Assembly (NCBI GenBank): GCA_035555315.1
Contig: DATMGU010000078.1
Span: 120,339 to 184,338 of the forward strand
Direction of reading: 5' to 3'
Length of the DNA: 64,000 bases
Origin: DATMGU01 sp035555315
Lineage (GTDB): Bacteria > Pseudomonadota > Alphaproteobacteria > ATCC43930 > CGMCC-115725
The notes below the pieces were generated by a model. The model was not told where the DNA came from and ran no database searches. It was given only the letters and a program-made list of their open reading frames with translations. Below, piece by piece: positions 42,444 to 51,875 of this stretch. Position 1 is the first letter of the stretch. Every line of letters begins with the position of its first letter. Position numbers and translations under genes: made by a program.

Positions 42444-42803
42444 TCATCGCGTCCGCTGGGTGAAGCCTTTGGCGGCCATGCATTCGGCGACCATGCGATC
42501 GGCCCGTGCGCCGTTCGATGCGCGGGTCTGCTCGGTCGCCATGGAGTAGATACCGGCTTTCCGCCAATCATCAGCGCGGCTGGCGATGATATCGCTGTCG
42601 ACGCCGTAGTCGGGATTGAGCGCCGCGCGGGTTTCGCTGTTGCACGCCGACAGCGCCGCCGCGGCGTCGGAGGGCGGGGTATTCCCCCGCGTCCAGCCGC
42701 CATCGCCGCCGCCGCAGCCGGCGAGACCTAAAACGACGGCGATCGATAACCGGCGTGGGATCCGGCAAGTAAAACTTAACCAGTTTGATGTTCTCTGTTG
42801 CAT
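42444..42803 (-). CDS. Hypothetical lipoprotein
   Basis: This protein of 119 residues has the lipoprotein signal RRLSIAVVLGLAGCGGG (lipobox LAGC). The mature part is short and Cys-containing (ALSACNSETRAAL and VAECMAAKGF). The ATG is directly next to the ATG of the divergent lipoprotein gene (CATATG at 42801-42806). Function unknown; the C-terminal VAECMAAKGFTQR pattern is frequent in small secreted proteins with a conserved Cys pair. Confidence 0.7.
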   Translation of the reverse strand: MQQRTSNWLSFTCRIPRRLSIAVVLGLAGCGGGDGGWTRGNTPPSDAAAALSACNSETRAALNPDYGVDSDIIASRADDWRKAGIYSMATEQTRASNGARADRMVAECMAAKGFTQRTR

Positions 42804-43055
42804 ATGTATCCGATCCCCCGCGCTCTCGTGATCACCGGCCTGCTGATCGCGGCCGTCCTGCCGCTCAGCGGTTGCGCCGCCCTACCTTGCGACGAGTTCG
42901 CGGCGCCGCCGTCGCGCCAATTGCTGGCCTGCCCGACGAAAACCGCCGAGGCGCCGCCGACCCCGACGCGGTATTGCTATCGCAGCTTGGCCTCCAACGA
43001 ATGCTTCGCGCAGCCTCAGCCGGAGCGGTCCGGGTTCACCGGAACCTATCCCTGA
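42804..43055 (+). CDS. Small hypothetical lipoprotein
   Basis: This protein of 83 residues has the signal MYPIPRALVITGLLIAAVLP and the lipobox LSGC, then a Cys-rich mature part (LPCDEF, LLACPTKT, RYCYRSLASNECF). The ATG at 42804 abuts the divergent ATG; a TTG two codons earlier overlaps it. The pattern CYRSLA near the end recurs in small proteobacterial lipoproteins as I remember them, but the family is not certain. Confidence 0.65.
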   Translation: MYPIPRALVITGLLIAAVLPLSGCAALPCDEFAAPPSRQLLACPTKTAEAPPTPTRYCYRSLASNECFAQPQPERSGFTGTYP

Positions 43056-43063
43056 AATCTCGG

Positions 43064-43246
43064 TCATTCCGACTCGGCGGTTCGCCGCTGTTCGACATTC
43101 CGCATGACACGAAGGCGTTCAGGATCGGTCATCGCGGCCCAGCCGGCAATCTCGTCGAGTTGACGCCAGCAGCCACGGCACAGCCCGCTTTCCACGTTAA
43201 GCACACAAACACCGCTGCAGGGCGAGACGATCCCGGTGGCTTCCAT
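43064..43246 (-). CDS. DUF1289 domain protein
   Basis: This protein of 60 residues has the DUF1289 Cys pattern SPCSGVCVLNVESGLCRGCWR and the helix IAGWAAMTDPERLRVM. The four Cys suggest a metal or Fe-S site. The ATG shares a base with the stop of the upstream flavoprotein gene (TGATG), so the two are coupled; a GTG one codon earlier is possible. Function unknown. Confidence 0.85.
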   Translation of the reverse strand: MEATGIVSPCSGVCVLNVESGLCRGCWRQLDEIAGWAAMTDPERLRVMRNVEQRRTAESE

Positions 43247-44379
43247 CACGGTGCTACGCCGTCACCTGATCCGACAATCAGCTGATCGGCCGCGGCGAGG
43301 CCGCTGAGATACGCTTCCTCGACCCGACCGCCCAGCACCCAATCACCACACAGCGCCAGCCCCAGATGCGGATCGACCATCGCCGCGACACCGAGCGGCG
43401 CCAACGACCTGGAATAGCGCCAGCGATGCGCCATGACCGAGGTCGGGCGAGGAAGCGGTCGGCCGATCGCCGCGGCGAAGGCATCCAGCAGCGCCTCGAC
43501 CACCCGTTCCGGCGGATCTTCCAGATGCGCCTCGGACCAATCCCCGGCACCATGCAGGATCACGGTCTCGGTCGCGGCGCGTCGCGGCTTGGTCGCGTCC
43601 CTTGCCACCCAGGCGAGCGGCGACCTTTCGACGAACGCGCCGGCGAAATCGAGAGCGAGCGGCTGATCGTAGACCGCCATGACGGCCCAACACGCTTCCA
43701 TGCGGGCCACCGCCGCCCGCGCCGCGAGGTCGGGAGCCACCGAGCGCAGCAGATCCGCCGCCAGCGGCGATGGAATCGCGACGACGACGCGACCGAAGAC
43801 GCCTAGATCGCGCGGTTCCGTCGCGGCGCCCTCCACGCCGACGAGCCGCCAGCGATCCTCGTCGCAGGCGAGGCCGGTCACCCGTATGCCGGTCTCGACC
43901 GTCAAGCCGACGGCGAGGGCCCGACCGATGGCGCTCATCCCGGGCACGCCGACATAGCGCGTGTCGCCGCCGGCGGCGTGCGACGAGGCGCCGGCGGCGT
44001 TAGGCGTGCTGCCCAAGACGACAATCGGACCGGTCCAGGAGGCCACGATCCCGGCGGCGATCCAGCCCTCGACCAGCGGCTGGAACCGCTCGTCACGGGC
44101 AGTGAAATACTGCGCACCGTGATCGAAGTGATGGGGTTCGGCCCAATGAGTGGCGACGCGGCCGCCGACCTCCCGCCCCTTGTCGAACAGGCGCACCGGA
44201 ATACCCGCCCCGGCCAGCCGGCGCGCGCAGGCCAGCCCGGCAATGCCGGCGCCGATCACGGCGACACCATTCGAGCCCGAGACCTCGGCGAGCGCCAGAG
44301 GTTCGGGGACGGTGGCAGGCTCGGAGCCCACAAGGTCGAGCGGCACGGTTTCGGCTATGACGGTCATGGACTCATCCAA
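43246..44379 (-). CDS. Renalase-like FAD-dependent amine oxidase
   Basis: This protein of 377 residues has the dinucleotide-binding VAVIGAGIAGLACARRLAGA and the FAD loop FDKGREVGGRVATHW at about residues 39-80. It also has RRAATETVILHGAGDWSEAH and the C-terminal FAD-contact LALCGDWVLGGRVEEAYLSG, all typical of the renalase/NAD(P)-binding amine oxidase group. A short N-terminal extension of about 35 residues precedes the fold. Its substrate is unknown; bacterial renalases oxidise wrongly reduced dihydro-NAD(P) isomers. Confidence 0.87.
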   Translation of the reverse strand: MDESMTVIAETVPLDLVGSEPATVPEPLALAEVSGSNGVAVIGAGIAGLACARRLAGAGIPVRLFDKGREVGGRVATHWAEPHHFDHGAQYFTARDERFQPLVEGWIAAGIVASWTGPIVVLGSTPNAAGASSHAAGGDTRYVGVPGMSAIGRALAVGLTVETGIRVTGLACDEDRWRLVGVEGAATEPRDLGVFGRVVVAIPSPLAADLLRSVAPDLAARAAVARMEACWAVMAVYDQPLALDFAGAFVERSPLAWVARDATKPRRAATETVILHGAGDWSEAHLEDPPERVVEALLDAFAAAIGRPLPRPTSVMAHRWRYSRSLAPLGVAAMVDPHLGLALCGDWVLGGRVEEAYLSGLAAADQLIVGSGDGVAP

Positions 44380-44444
44380 TAACGACCCGCAACGGCATTG
44401 GGCGTGAGCCTACCCTACACCCGCCCTCTTCTACGGCAGTTCGG

Positions 44445-45497
44445 TCACGACGGCTTGGCCGGCGCCTCGATCAGTTCCGCCAGCCGGGTCTTGAGCACGC
44501 TGGCTTTGCCGGTCGGCAGCTTATACGCCCAGCCTTTGGTCGCGGCGGCAAGGTCGGCGGCCTCCTTGGCGGCATCACCGGTTCCGCTGGCCGTGACGAT
44601 AGCCCAGGTACCGCCATCCTGATCGACCAACGCCAGATTTACCGTCAAACCGTCCAACGTCACCAGCTGGGCGCTGCTCGCACCGGTCGTGCCGAGCTGG
44701 GTCGCCGGACGCACATCGGTAAGCTCGACGCCGCGAAAGGCGGCACCGATCGCCACCACGGGATCGCCGCTTTTCAACTTCGTGTTGGGCGGCAACTCGC
44801 GCACGGACAGCATGTCGGTCGCCGTCGCCCGGCCGATGGTCAGCGTCTTGCCGTCCGGGCCGGTCAGCGCCACCGACTGCACACGGCCAGGATCGATATC
44901 CGTGACCCGCCGGTCGATCCAGCCCAGCACATCGCTTGAGACGGTGACTGGCGGCTGGGCCAGCCAGCTCTGCGCGTCTTCCGGCAACCGAATATAGACG
45001 CCGTCATCGCCACCCAAGGCGCCGCCATAATGCGCCTTGCCGATGATGACGCCGGCGATACGGGCACCATTGCCGTCGAACACCTCGACCTGCCGCGACT
45101 TCGCCTCCGGCTTGCCGGCCTCCTCGACCTCCAGCCGGGGAAACAGGTCGGGCCGGCGCGTCTTCGGTTCGACATACCGCAATGTTTGCAGGCTGTTGAC
45201 CAATTGCTGCACCGAGGCGGCCGATGCCGGATATCCGGACTTTTCCGCCACCGTCCAAGCCGCCTGGGGCTCACCGGCACCGGGGGCGGCACTCCCGCGG
45301 TCGAGCGTCACCGTGCCGTCCGCCCCTTTGATCACGATCCGCGCGGCCGTGCCGACCCAGTCCTTCAGCGTCGGAAAGACCGGCCCCGCCCCGGTCGCCG
45401 GCGGTGTCCGCGTGGTTCCCGTCGAAGGCATGAAGATCGCCGCGAGGAGCAGGATCAGCGTCGCGACGGAAAGGAGGATCAGGGTCTTCTGGCGCAT
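44445..45497 (-). CDS. DUF4340 domain protein
   Basis: This protein of 350 residues has one N-terminal membrane helix (LILLSVATLILLLAAIFMP) and a large periplasmic beta-rich body. The pattern VQQLVNSLQTLRYVEPKT, then VIIGKAHYGGALG is typical of DUF4340. It is the last gene of a four-gene unit with the ABC ATPase, permease and GldG-like protein, and such association is recurrent in bacteria. Its role in that transporter is unknown. Confidence 0.88.
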   Translation of the reverse strand: MRQKTLILLSVATLILLLAAIFMPSTGTTRTPPATGAGPVFPTLKDWVGTAARIVIKGADGTVTLDRGSAAPGAGEPQAAWTVAEKSGYPASAASVQQLVNSLQTLRYVEPKTRRPDLFPRLEVEEAGKPEAKSRQVEVFDGNGARIAGVIIGKAHYGGALGGDDGVYIRLPEDAQSWLAQPPVTVSSDVLGWIDRRVTDIDPGRVQSVALTGPDGKTLTIGRATATDMLSVRELPPNTKLKSGDPVVAIGAAFRGVELTDVRPATQLGTTGASSAQLVTLDGLTVNLALVDQDGGTWAIVTASGTGDAAKEAADLAAATKGWAYKLPTGKASVLKTRLAELIEAPAKPS

Positions 45498-45556
45498 GGA
45501 CGGAATTTCCTCGGCAGAAGGGCGCTAGGCAGCGAGCAGCGGAGCGAGGGCGATGA

Positions 45557-47569
45557 TCACAGCGCCGCCGCTCGCCGTTTGCGGCGCCGTAGCCGGACGA
45601 TCCCGACGATAAGTGCCACGATCGCGACGCCGAGCGGTACCAGCCCGACATTGATCACCACCAGCACGTTCTTCAGCAGATCGATGTTCTGACGCAGGGC
45701 CAGTTGCACCTGCCGCAGCTGTTGGCGGGTCTGCACCAACTCGCCTCGGAAGGTCTCGATCGCCTGTACCTGATCGACGCCGGTGCTGGCGGTACCGGAC
45801 GCGGTGTCCTTGGATTTGAGGTCGGCGATCTTGGTTTCGGTCGCCTTCAGCTTGTCCTGCAGCTGTTTCTCGGTCGTGCGGTAGTGGTCTTCGGCCTCGC
45901 GCTGAATGTTCTGGACCAATTCGAACGGCCGGGCGGCGGTCCCGCGTGAGCGGAGGCCGATGAGATCGCCCGAACCGGACAGGCTATCGGCCGCGTTGAT
46001 GACGAAATCACCGTTATTCGCGTTCGGTACGGCAACGGTTTGACCGAAGAAATCCTGCGTCTGCACCCAGAACCGATCGTCCAGCAGATCCGTATCGCCG
46101 ACCACGATGACATTGATCGGCTTGGCGGCGACTTTGAGCCAGCCGCCCGCCGGCGGTTCGTCTGACTTGGCATCGGCTGGTTTGGCGTCGGCTGGTTTGG
46201 CGTCGGCTGATTTAGCATCGGCTGATTTAGCATCGGCCGGCTTGGCCTCCACGGGCGGACCATCGGGATAAGCGCTGTCGACGATGCCGGAGACGCGGGC
46301 GGCGAGGGTCAGTCGCTCGCCCGACGGCTTGAAGGTCTGCAGCAAGCCGACGACGTCCGGTATGCCTTTGACCTGGGCGACATCGAGCAACTCCGATGCC
46401 GGCGAGGTCATGACCAGCGGCGTGAACTCGATGTTCGGGCGCGGCTTGGCATCCCCGCCTGCCGAGGCGGGAGCCTCCGGGAGGCGTTGAATCACCCCGG
46501 GAGTCGCGAAATGCAGGGAGCCCAGTTCGCTCGTCACCGGGTCGTCACGGTTGAAATTCGCCGATTGCAGGTTGAGCCAGGCGACGTAATCGATGGGTTG
46601 CTGGCGCCCGCTCGAGCCGGCATTCACCTTCCGGGCGGTCGCCTGGTCGGCGGCTACCTTGCCCTTGACCAGCTCGATCCCCCAAGCCTTGAACAACGGT
46701 TCCAGATCGCTGTCGGTCGGGCTGCCGGGGGGCGTCAGCATGGTGGGGCGAGCGGTCTGGAATTCGGAATAGGGATCGACGAACACCAGCGCGCGACCGC
46801 CATTCAGCACGAACTGATCGATCGCGAACAACGTCTTCGGCGACAGGTTCTGCGGCTGGACGATCATCAGCACATCGACATCGGCCGGCACCTTGTCGAA
46901 GCCGACACCGATCTCATGCACGTCGAAGGTCTGGCGTAACTGATCCATCACGGTCTGCGGCGTGACGGGGCGGCCCTGCATCGCCGCCATCTGATCGCCA
47001 TCGAGCGGCAGGTTGGTCGCGACGCCGATCACCTTGCGCTTTGGAAAGGCAAGGTTCTGGACCAGCTTGCTGAGATCGAACTCGAGGAAACGTTCGCGCT
47101 CGGGCTGGAAGAACGGGATGACCTGCGTGTCATCCGTCGAATTGCTGCCGACCAACCCGAAATAGACCTGTTCGTCGCTGACCTGGTCGAGCGGAACGCC
47201 CTGCAACCCCGCCGCGACGGCCTGATCCTCGACATCGGAAAACGGCGTCGGATCAAGCAACTGAAGACGGATCTTGCCTTTCGACCGGGCGGCATATTCC
47301 TGCAGCATCTCGCGGACGCGCTGGCCGTAGATCGCGAAGCTCGGCACCTCCTCGGCGAGGCGTTTCGAGACATAGAACTTCAGGGTGATCGGCTCGTCGA
47401 GCTTACCCAGGATCGCCCGGGTGCCGCGCGACAGGGTGTAGAGCCCCTGCTCGGTGAGATCGACCCGCACACCGGCGGTCAGCCGGTTCGCGAGCGCATT
47501 GATCGACACCAGCAGAACGAGGGCGAGGAGCAGACCTATGGCGGTCGTACGCGAGACGGATCGGTTCAT
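45557..47569 (-). CDS. GldG-like ABC transporter auxiliary protein
   Basis: This protein of 670 residues has an N-terminal membrane helix (TTAIGLLLALVLLVSINALA), a large periplasmic part with ITLKFYVSKRLAEEVPSF and PADVDVLMIVQPQNLSPKT, and a C-terminal membrane helix (LLKNVLVVINVGLVPLGVA) with a coiled coil before it. This is the GldG/ABC-auxiliary arrangement. An in-frame 15-base minisatellite encodes a Lys-(Ser/Pro)-Ala-Asp-Ala repeat in the periplasmic region. The start at 47569 fits the membrane helix; the frame is open further into the permease. Confidence 0.87.
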   Translation of the reverse strand: MNRSVSRTTAIGLLLALVLLVSINALANRLTAGVRVDLTEQGLYTLSRGTRAILGKLDEPITLKFYVSKRLAEEVPSFAIYGQRVREMLQEYAARSKGKIRLQLLDPTPFSDVEDQAVAAGLQGVPLDQVSDEQVYFGLVGSNSTDDTQVIPFFQPERERFLEFDLSKLVQNLAFPKRKVIGVATNLPLDGDQMAAMQGRPVTPQTVMDQLRQTFDVHEIGVGFDKVPADVDVLMIVQPQNLSPKTLFAIDQFVLNGGRALVFVDPYSEFQTARPTMLTPPGSPTDSDLEPLFKAWGIELVKGKVAADQATARKVNAGSSGRQQPIDYVAWLNLQSANFNRDDPVTSELGSLHFATPGVIQRLPEAPASAGGDAKPRPNIEFTPLVMTSPASELLDVAQVKGIPDVVGLLQTFKPSGERLTLAARVSGIVDSAYPDGPPVEAKPADAKSADAKSADAKPADAKPADAKSDEPPAGGWLKVAAKPINVIVVGDTDLLDDRFWVQTQDFFGQTVAVPNANNGDFVINAADSLSGSGDLIGLRSRGTAARPFELVQNIQREAEDHYRTTEKQLQDKLKATETKIADLKSKDTASGTASTGVDQVQAIETFRGELVQTRQQLRQVQLALRQNIDLLKNVLVVINVGLVPLGVAIVALIVGIVRLRRRKRRAAAL
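46164..46247. repeat. 15-base minisatellite inside the GldG-like gene
   Basis: About 5.6 copies of a 15-base unit such as GGTTTGGCGTCGGCT or GATTTAGCATCGGCT. Read on the minus strand it encodes five-residue units of the type KPADA or KSADA without breaking the frame. It is an obvious candidate for copy-number variation between strains. Confidence 0.92.
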
Positions 47570-47579
47570 CGTCAGGGGC

Positions 47580-48314
47580 CTAATCCGCTTTCTTCCACTC
47601 GACCAGCAGCGTGTTGGCGAAGAGGAACACACCGATGATCGAGGCGAAGAAGATGACATCCGGCAGTTCCAGCACGCCGCGCGTAATGCCGAGGAAATGA
47701 CTGAGAAAACTGTACGAACCGATCATCGAGACGATGCCGGCCGGCAGCCATGCCTGCAACGGCGCCAGCACGATCGGGGTCCCGCTGGCGATGAACAGGA
47801 ACGACACCGCCGCGGCCAGGACGAAGGCGATCACCTGGTTCTTCGTCAAAGCCGAAACGGCGGCGCCGACCGCGAGGAACGCGCCGGCCATCAGGAAGCT
47901 ACCGAGATAGCTGGCGACGATCACCCCATTATCCGGCGAGCCCAGGAACAGCACGGTGAGCCATAGCGGGAAGGTGAGCGCCAGGGCGATGCCGGTGAAC
48001 GCCCAGGCGGCGAGGAACTTGCCGATGACCGCCTGGGCGGTCGTCACCGGCAGGGTCAGGAACAGCTCGATCGTGCCGGTCTTGCGTTCTTCCGCCCAGA
48101 GCCGCATCGACAGCGCGGGGATCAGGAACAGATAGAGCCACGGGTGGAAGGTGAAGAACGACTGCAGATCCGCCTGCCCGCGATCGAAGAAGTTGCCGAC
48201 GAAGAACGTGAGCGCGCCCGCCATCACCAGGAAGATGACAATGAACACGTAGGCGAGCGGCGTCGCGAAATAGCTCGCGAGCTCCCGGCGAAAGATGATG
48301 GCGATGGCACGCAT
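47580..48314 (-). CDS. ABC transporter permease (GldF-like)
   Basis: This protein of 244 residues has six membrane segments, starting IIFRRELASYFATPLAYVFI. RLWAEERKTGTIELFLTLPVT is the conserved loop of the ABC-2 permease group. The final helix is DVIFFASIIGVFLFANTLL. With the ATPase 21 bases upstream and GldG-like protein 10 bases downstream it forms one unit. In Bacteroidetes this trio is linked to gliding; in alphaproteobacteria no function is established. Confidence 0.9.
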   Translation of the reverse strand: MRAIAIIFRRELASYFATPLAYVFIVIFLVMAGALTFFVGNFFDRGQADLQSFFTFHPWLYLFLIPALSMRLWAEERKTGTIELFLTLPVTTAQAVIGKFLAAWAFTGIALALTFPLWLTVLFLGSPDNGVIVASYLGSFLMAGAFLAVGAAVSALTKNQVIAFVLAAAVSFLFIASGTPIVLAPLQAWLPAGIVSMIGSYSFLSHFLGITRGVLELPDVIFFASIIGVFLFANTLLVEWKKAD

Positions 48315-48335
48315 CGTGACGGTTACCCCGATCGG

Positions 48336-49346
<1,011 letters not shown>

Positions 49347-49420
49347 GGCCGCATTAAGGCCGGGGTCGAGTAGCAGAAACCACCGCGCATGGAAATAGCC
49401 GCGTGCCGCCTCCCCCCAGA

Positions 49421-49440
49421 GATGTCGGGAGATGTCGGGG
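49421..49440. repeat. 10-base tandem duplication before the cyclase gene
   Basis: GATGTCGGGA and GATGTCGGGG follow each other, with a partial third copy GATGCG after them. They lie in the 163-base divergent gap between the ABC ATPase and the cyclase, which must hold both promoters. Confidence 0.55.
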
Positions 49441-49509
49441 GATGCGCGCTGCCGGGATCATGCTATGGGAGAGACGGCCTGAGAGGAAAAATCGGCTGGG
49501 GGGAGTGGT

Positions 49510-51186
49510 TTGGTCAAACGGCTGCGATACATCTCGGGACTGGTGCTCTTCGCCTATATCTTCAGCCATTTCGTCAACCACGCGGCGGGCTTGATATCGG
49601 TCGGCGCGATGGAGCGGGTGCTGCGCGTGGTCGTCGTCCTCTGGGCCAGCGGGCCGGGCAACCTCATCCTGTATGCCGGTCTTTGCACTCATGTGTCGCT
49701 GGCATTTTGGTCGTTGTACCGGCGCCGCTCCCTGAAGATGCCGCCGCGCGAGGCGGCGCAGCTCATCCTCGGTTTTCTCATCCCGATCGCGTTGCTCCTG
49801 CATATCACCGGCACGCGCATCGCCCATCTCCTCTATGGCGTGAGCCCCACCTATACCGTCGAGCTGACCCTGTTCTGGTACCGCTCGCCCGCGCGGGGGC
49901 TGATACAGGGCGGTCTGCTGGTGATCGCCTGGATCCATGGCTGCATCGGGTTGAACTACGCGTTCGGACAACGACCCTGGTTCGTTCGCTGGAAGACGCC
50001 CCTCTCGGCCATCGCCTTGCTGATGCCGGTGCTCGCCCTGCTCGGTTATATCGAGGCCGGACGCAGCATCCTCGCCCTGGCGACCAGTCCCGACTCTCCG
50101 CTGGCGATCAGCAATCCCACGGCGCAGGCGCAGACGGAGCGGCTGCAGATGATCGGCTATCTGCTGCTCGGCACCTTTGTCGCCGCCATCGGTGCCACGC
50201 TGCTGGCACGGGGGCTCCGCAGCCTTTACCTGCGGCGGCTCGGCCTCGTCACGATCAGCTATCCGGACGGTAGGCGCATCAGGATCCTGCGCGGCGCCAC
50301 GGTGCTGGAGGCGAGCCGGGGCGCCGCCATACCGCATGCTGCGATCTGCGGGGGGCGCGGCCGATGCTCGACCTGCCGCGTCCGGGTTGTCGGACCCGAT
50401 CTGGCGATCCCGCCGCCACATTCGGACGAGCTCAAGGTGCTGCAGCGCATCGGCTCCCCGCCGATGGTTCGGCTGGCGTGCCAGCTTCGACCGACCGGCA
50501 ACATCGCCGTCACCCCCCTGCTCGCCCCCGGGGCCACCGTTCGGGACGGCTTCGCCAAGCCGTCCTATCTGCGGGGCAGCGAGCGCGAGATCGCGATCCT
50601 GTTCGCCGATCTGCGCGCGTTCACCCGGCTGGCCGAGACCAGGCTGCCGTACGACGTCGTCTTTCTACTCAACCGGTATTTCGAGGAAATGGGCCACGCG
50701 GTCGAGAGTGCCGGCGGCCGGATCGACAAGTTCATCGGCGACGGCGTGATGGCCTTGTTCGGCGTCGAAAGCGGCCCGGAACGGGGCTGCCAGCAATCTC
50801 TGGAGGCTGCCCGCGCGATGGCGGGCCGATTGGCGCATCTCAACGAAACCCTCGGGCATGATCTCAAGGAGCCGCTGCGGATGGGCATCGGCATCCACAC
50901 GGGGCCCGTCATCGTCGGCGAGATGGGCTATGGCCCGGCCATCTCGCTCACCGCGATCGGCGACGCGGTGAATACCGCGAGCCGGCTGGAGGTCTTGACC
51001 AAGACCTACCAATGCGAACTAGTCGTGTCCCAGGAGCTGATCGACCGCGCCTCGATCGATCTCGGCGATGTTCCCAGCCACGAGATCGAAATCCGCGGCC
51101 GGGACGCGCCTATGGTGATTCGCACGCTCACTTATGCCCGTGACCTGCCGATCGCTGGGACCACGCTGCCGCTCCCGGCGATCTAA
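49510..51186 (+). CDS. Membrane class III adenylate cyclase with [2Fe-2S] ferredoxin domain
   Basis: This protein of 558 residues has a membrane part at 1-235 with about six helices and several intramembrane His (His20, His24, His61, His98, His106, His143), compatible with a b-heme anchor. A ferredoxin domain at 248-340 has Cys280, Cys286, Cys289 and Cys324 (C-x5-C-x2-C, adrenodoxin-like spacing). A class III cyclase domain at 358-545 has metal Asp367 and Asp411, Lys407 and Asp485 for adenine, and Asn488/Arg492. It resembles the redox-responsive CyaC of Sinorhizobium meliloti as I remember it. The start is TTG with GGGGGGAG upstream. It should make cAMP in response to membrane redox state. 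Confidence 0.88.
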   Translation: MVKRLRYISGLVLFAYIFSHFVNHAAGLISVGAMERVLRVVVVLWASGPGNLILYAGLCTHVSLAFWSLYRRRSLKMPPREAAQLILGFLIPIALLLHITGTRIAHLLYGVSPTYTVELTLFWYRSPARGLIQGGLLVIAWIHGCIGLNYAFGQRPWFVRWKTPLSAIALLMPVLALLGYIEAGRSILALATSPDSPLAISNPTAQAQTERLQMIGYLLLGTFVAAIGATLLARGLRSLYLRRLGLVTISYPDGRRIRILRGATVLEASRGAAIPHAAICGGRGRCSTCRVRVVGPDLAIPPPHSDELKVLQRIGSPPMVRLACQLRPTGNIAVTPLLAPGATVRDGFAKPSYLRGSEREIAILFADLRAFTRLAETRLPYDVVFLLNRYFEEMGHAVESAGGRIDKFIGDGVMALFGVESGPERGCQQSLEAARAMAGRLAHLNETLGHDLKEPLRMGIGIHTGPVIVGEMGYGPAISLTAIGDAVNTASRLEVLTKTYQCELVVSQELIDRASIDLGDVPSHEIEIRGRDAPMVIRTLTYARDLPIAGTTLPLPAI

Positions 51187-51197
51187 GCGCGCAAACG

Positions 51198-51875
51198 TCA
51201 GCTATAACGCTCCTCGGTCCAGGGATCGCCGTGGTCGTGATAGCCACGAACTTCCCAGAACCCGGATCGGTCGGCGGCGATGAACTCGATCCGGTTGATC
51301 CATTTGGCGCTTTTCCAGAGATACAATTGCGGCACGATGGCCCGCACCGGCCCGCCATGCACGCGGGTGAGCGGCTCCCCCTGCCAGCTATCGGCCAGCA
51401 ACGCATCGTCGCGATCGAACTCGGCCAGCGGCAGGTTGGTCGTGTATCCGTCATAGCTGTGGAAGACGATGAAGCGCGCCTCGGGCTTGGGCTGAACCAG
51501 GGCGAGAAGATGCTTGGCGCCGACGCCTTCCCAAGCATTGTCGTAGCGCGACCACGAGGTCACGCAATGCATGTCGGAGACGTCATGGAACCGCGGCTGC
51601 CCCTTGAACGCCGCCCAGTCCAGGGCGATCGGCCGGTCGACCAGGCCGTCGATCTGGAGGCGCCAGCGTTCCGGGGGGACGTCCGGCTGCACGCCGAGAT
51701 CCAGCACCGGCCAGTCCTGCACCAAATGCTGCCCGGGCGGCAGTCTTTGGTCGGGCAACCGGTGCGGCTTCACCGGCTTGTCGGTCAGCAACCGACCCTC
51801 GGCCGCCCAGCGCTGCTTGGTCTCAACCAGCTTGGGTCTTACCGCATCGAGCGGAGTATCGTCGGACTCACTCAA
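51198..51875 (-). CDS. Molybdopterin-dependent oxidoreductase (sulfite oxidase fold)
   Basis: This protein of 225 residues is the cofactor-binding part of the sulfite oxidase family. The molybdenum-ligating Cys104 is in DMHCVTSWSRYDNAWEGV; WRLQIDGLVDRP and VHGGPVRAIVPQLYLWKSAKW are typical of the fold. There is no signal peptide, so it is probably cytoplasmic, unlike YedY. It overlaps the upstream methyltransferase gene by eight bases. The substrate is unknown. Confidence 0.9.
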   Translation of the reverse strand: MSESDDTPLDAVRPKLVETKQRWAAEGRLLTDKPVKPHRLPDQRLPPGQHLVQDWPVLDLGVQPDVPPERWRLQIDGLVDRPIALDWAAFKGQPRFHDVSDMHCVTSWSRYDNAWEGVGAKHLLALVQPKPEARFIVFHSYDGYTTNLPLAEFDRDDALLADSWQGEPLTRVHGGPVRAIVPQLYLWKSAKWINRIEFIAADRSGFWEVRGYHDHGDPWTEERYS

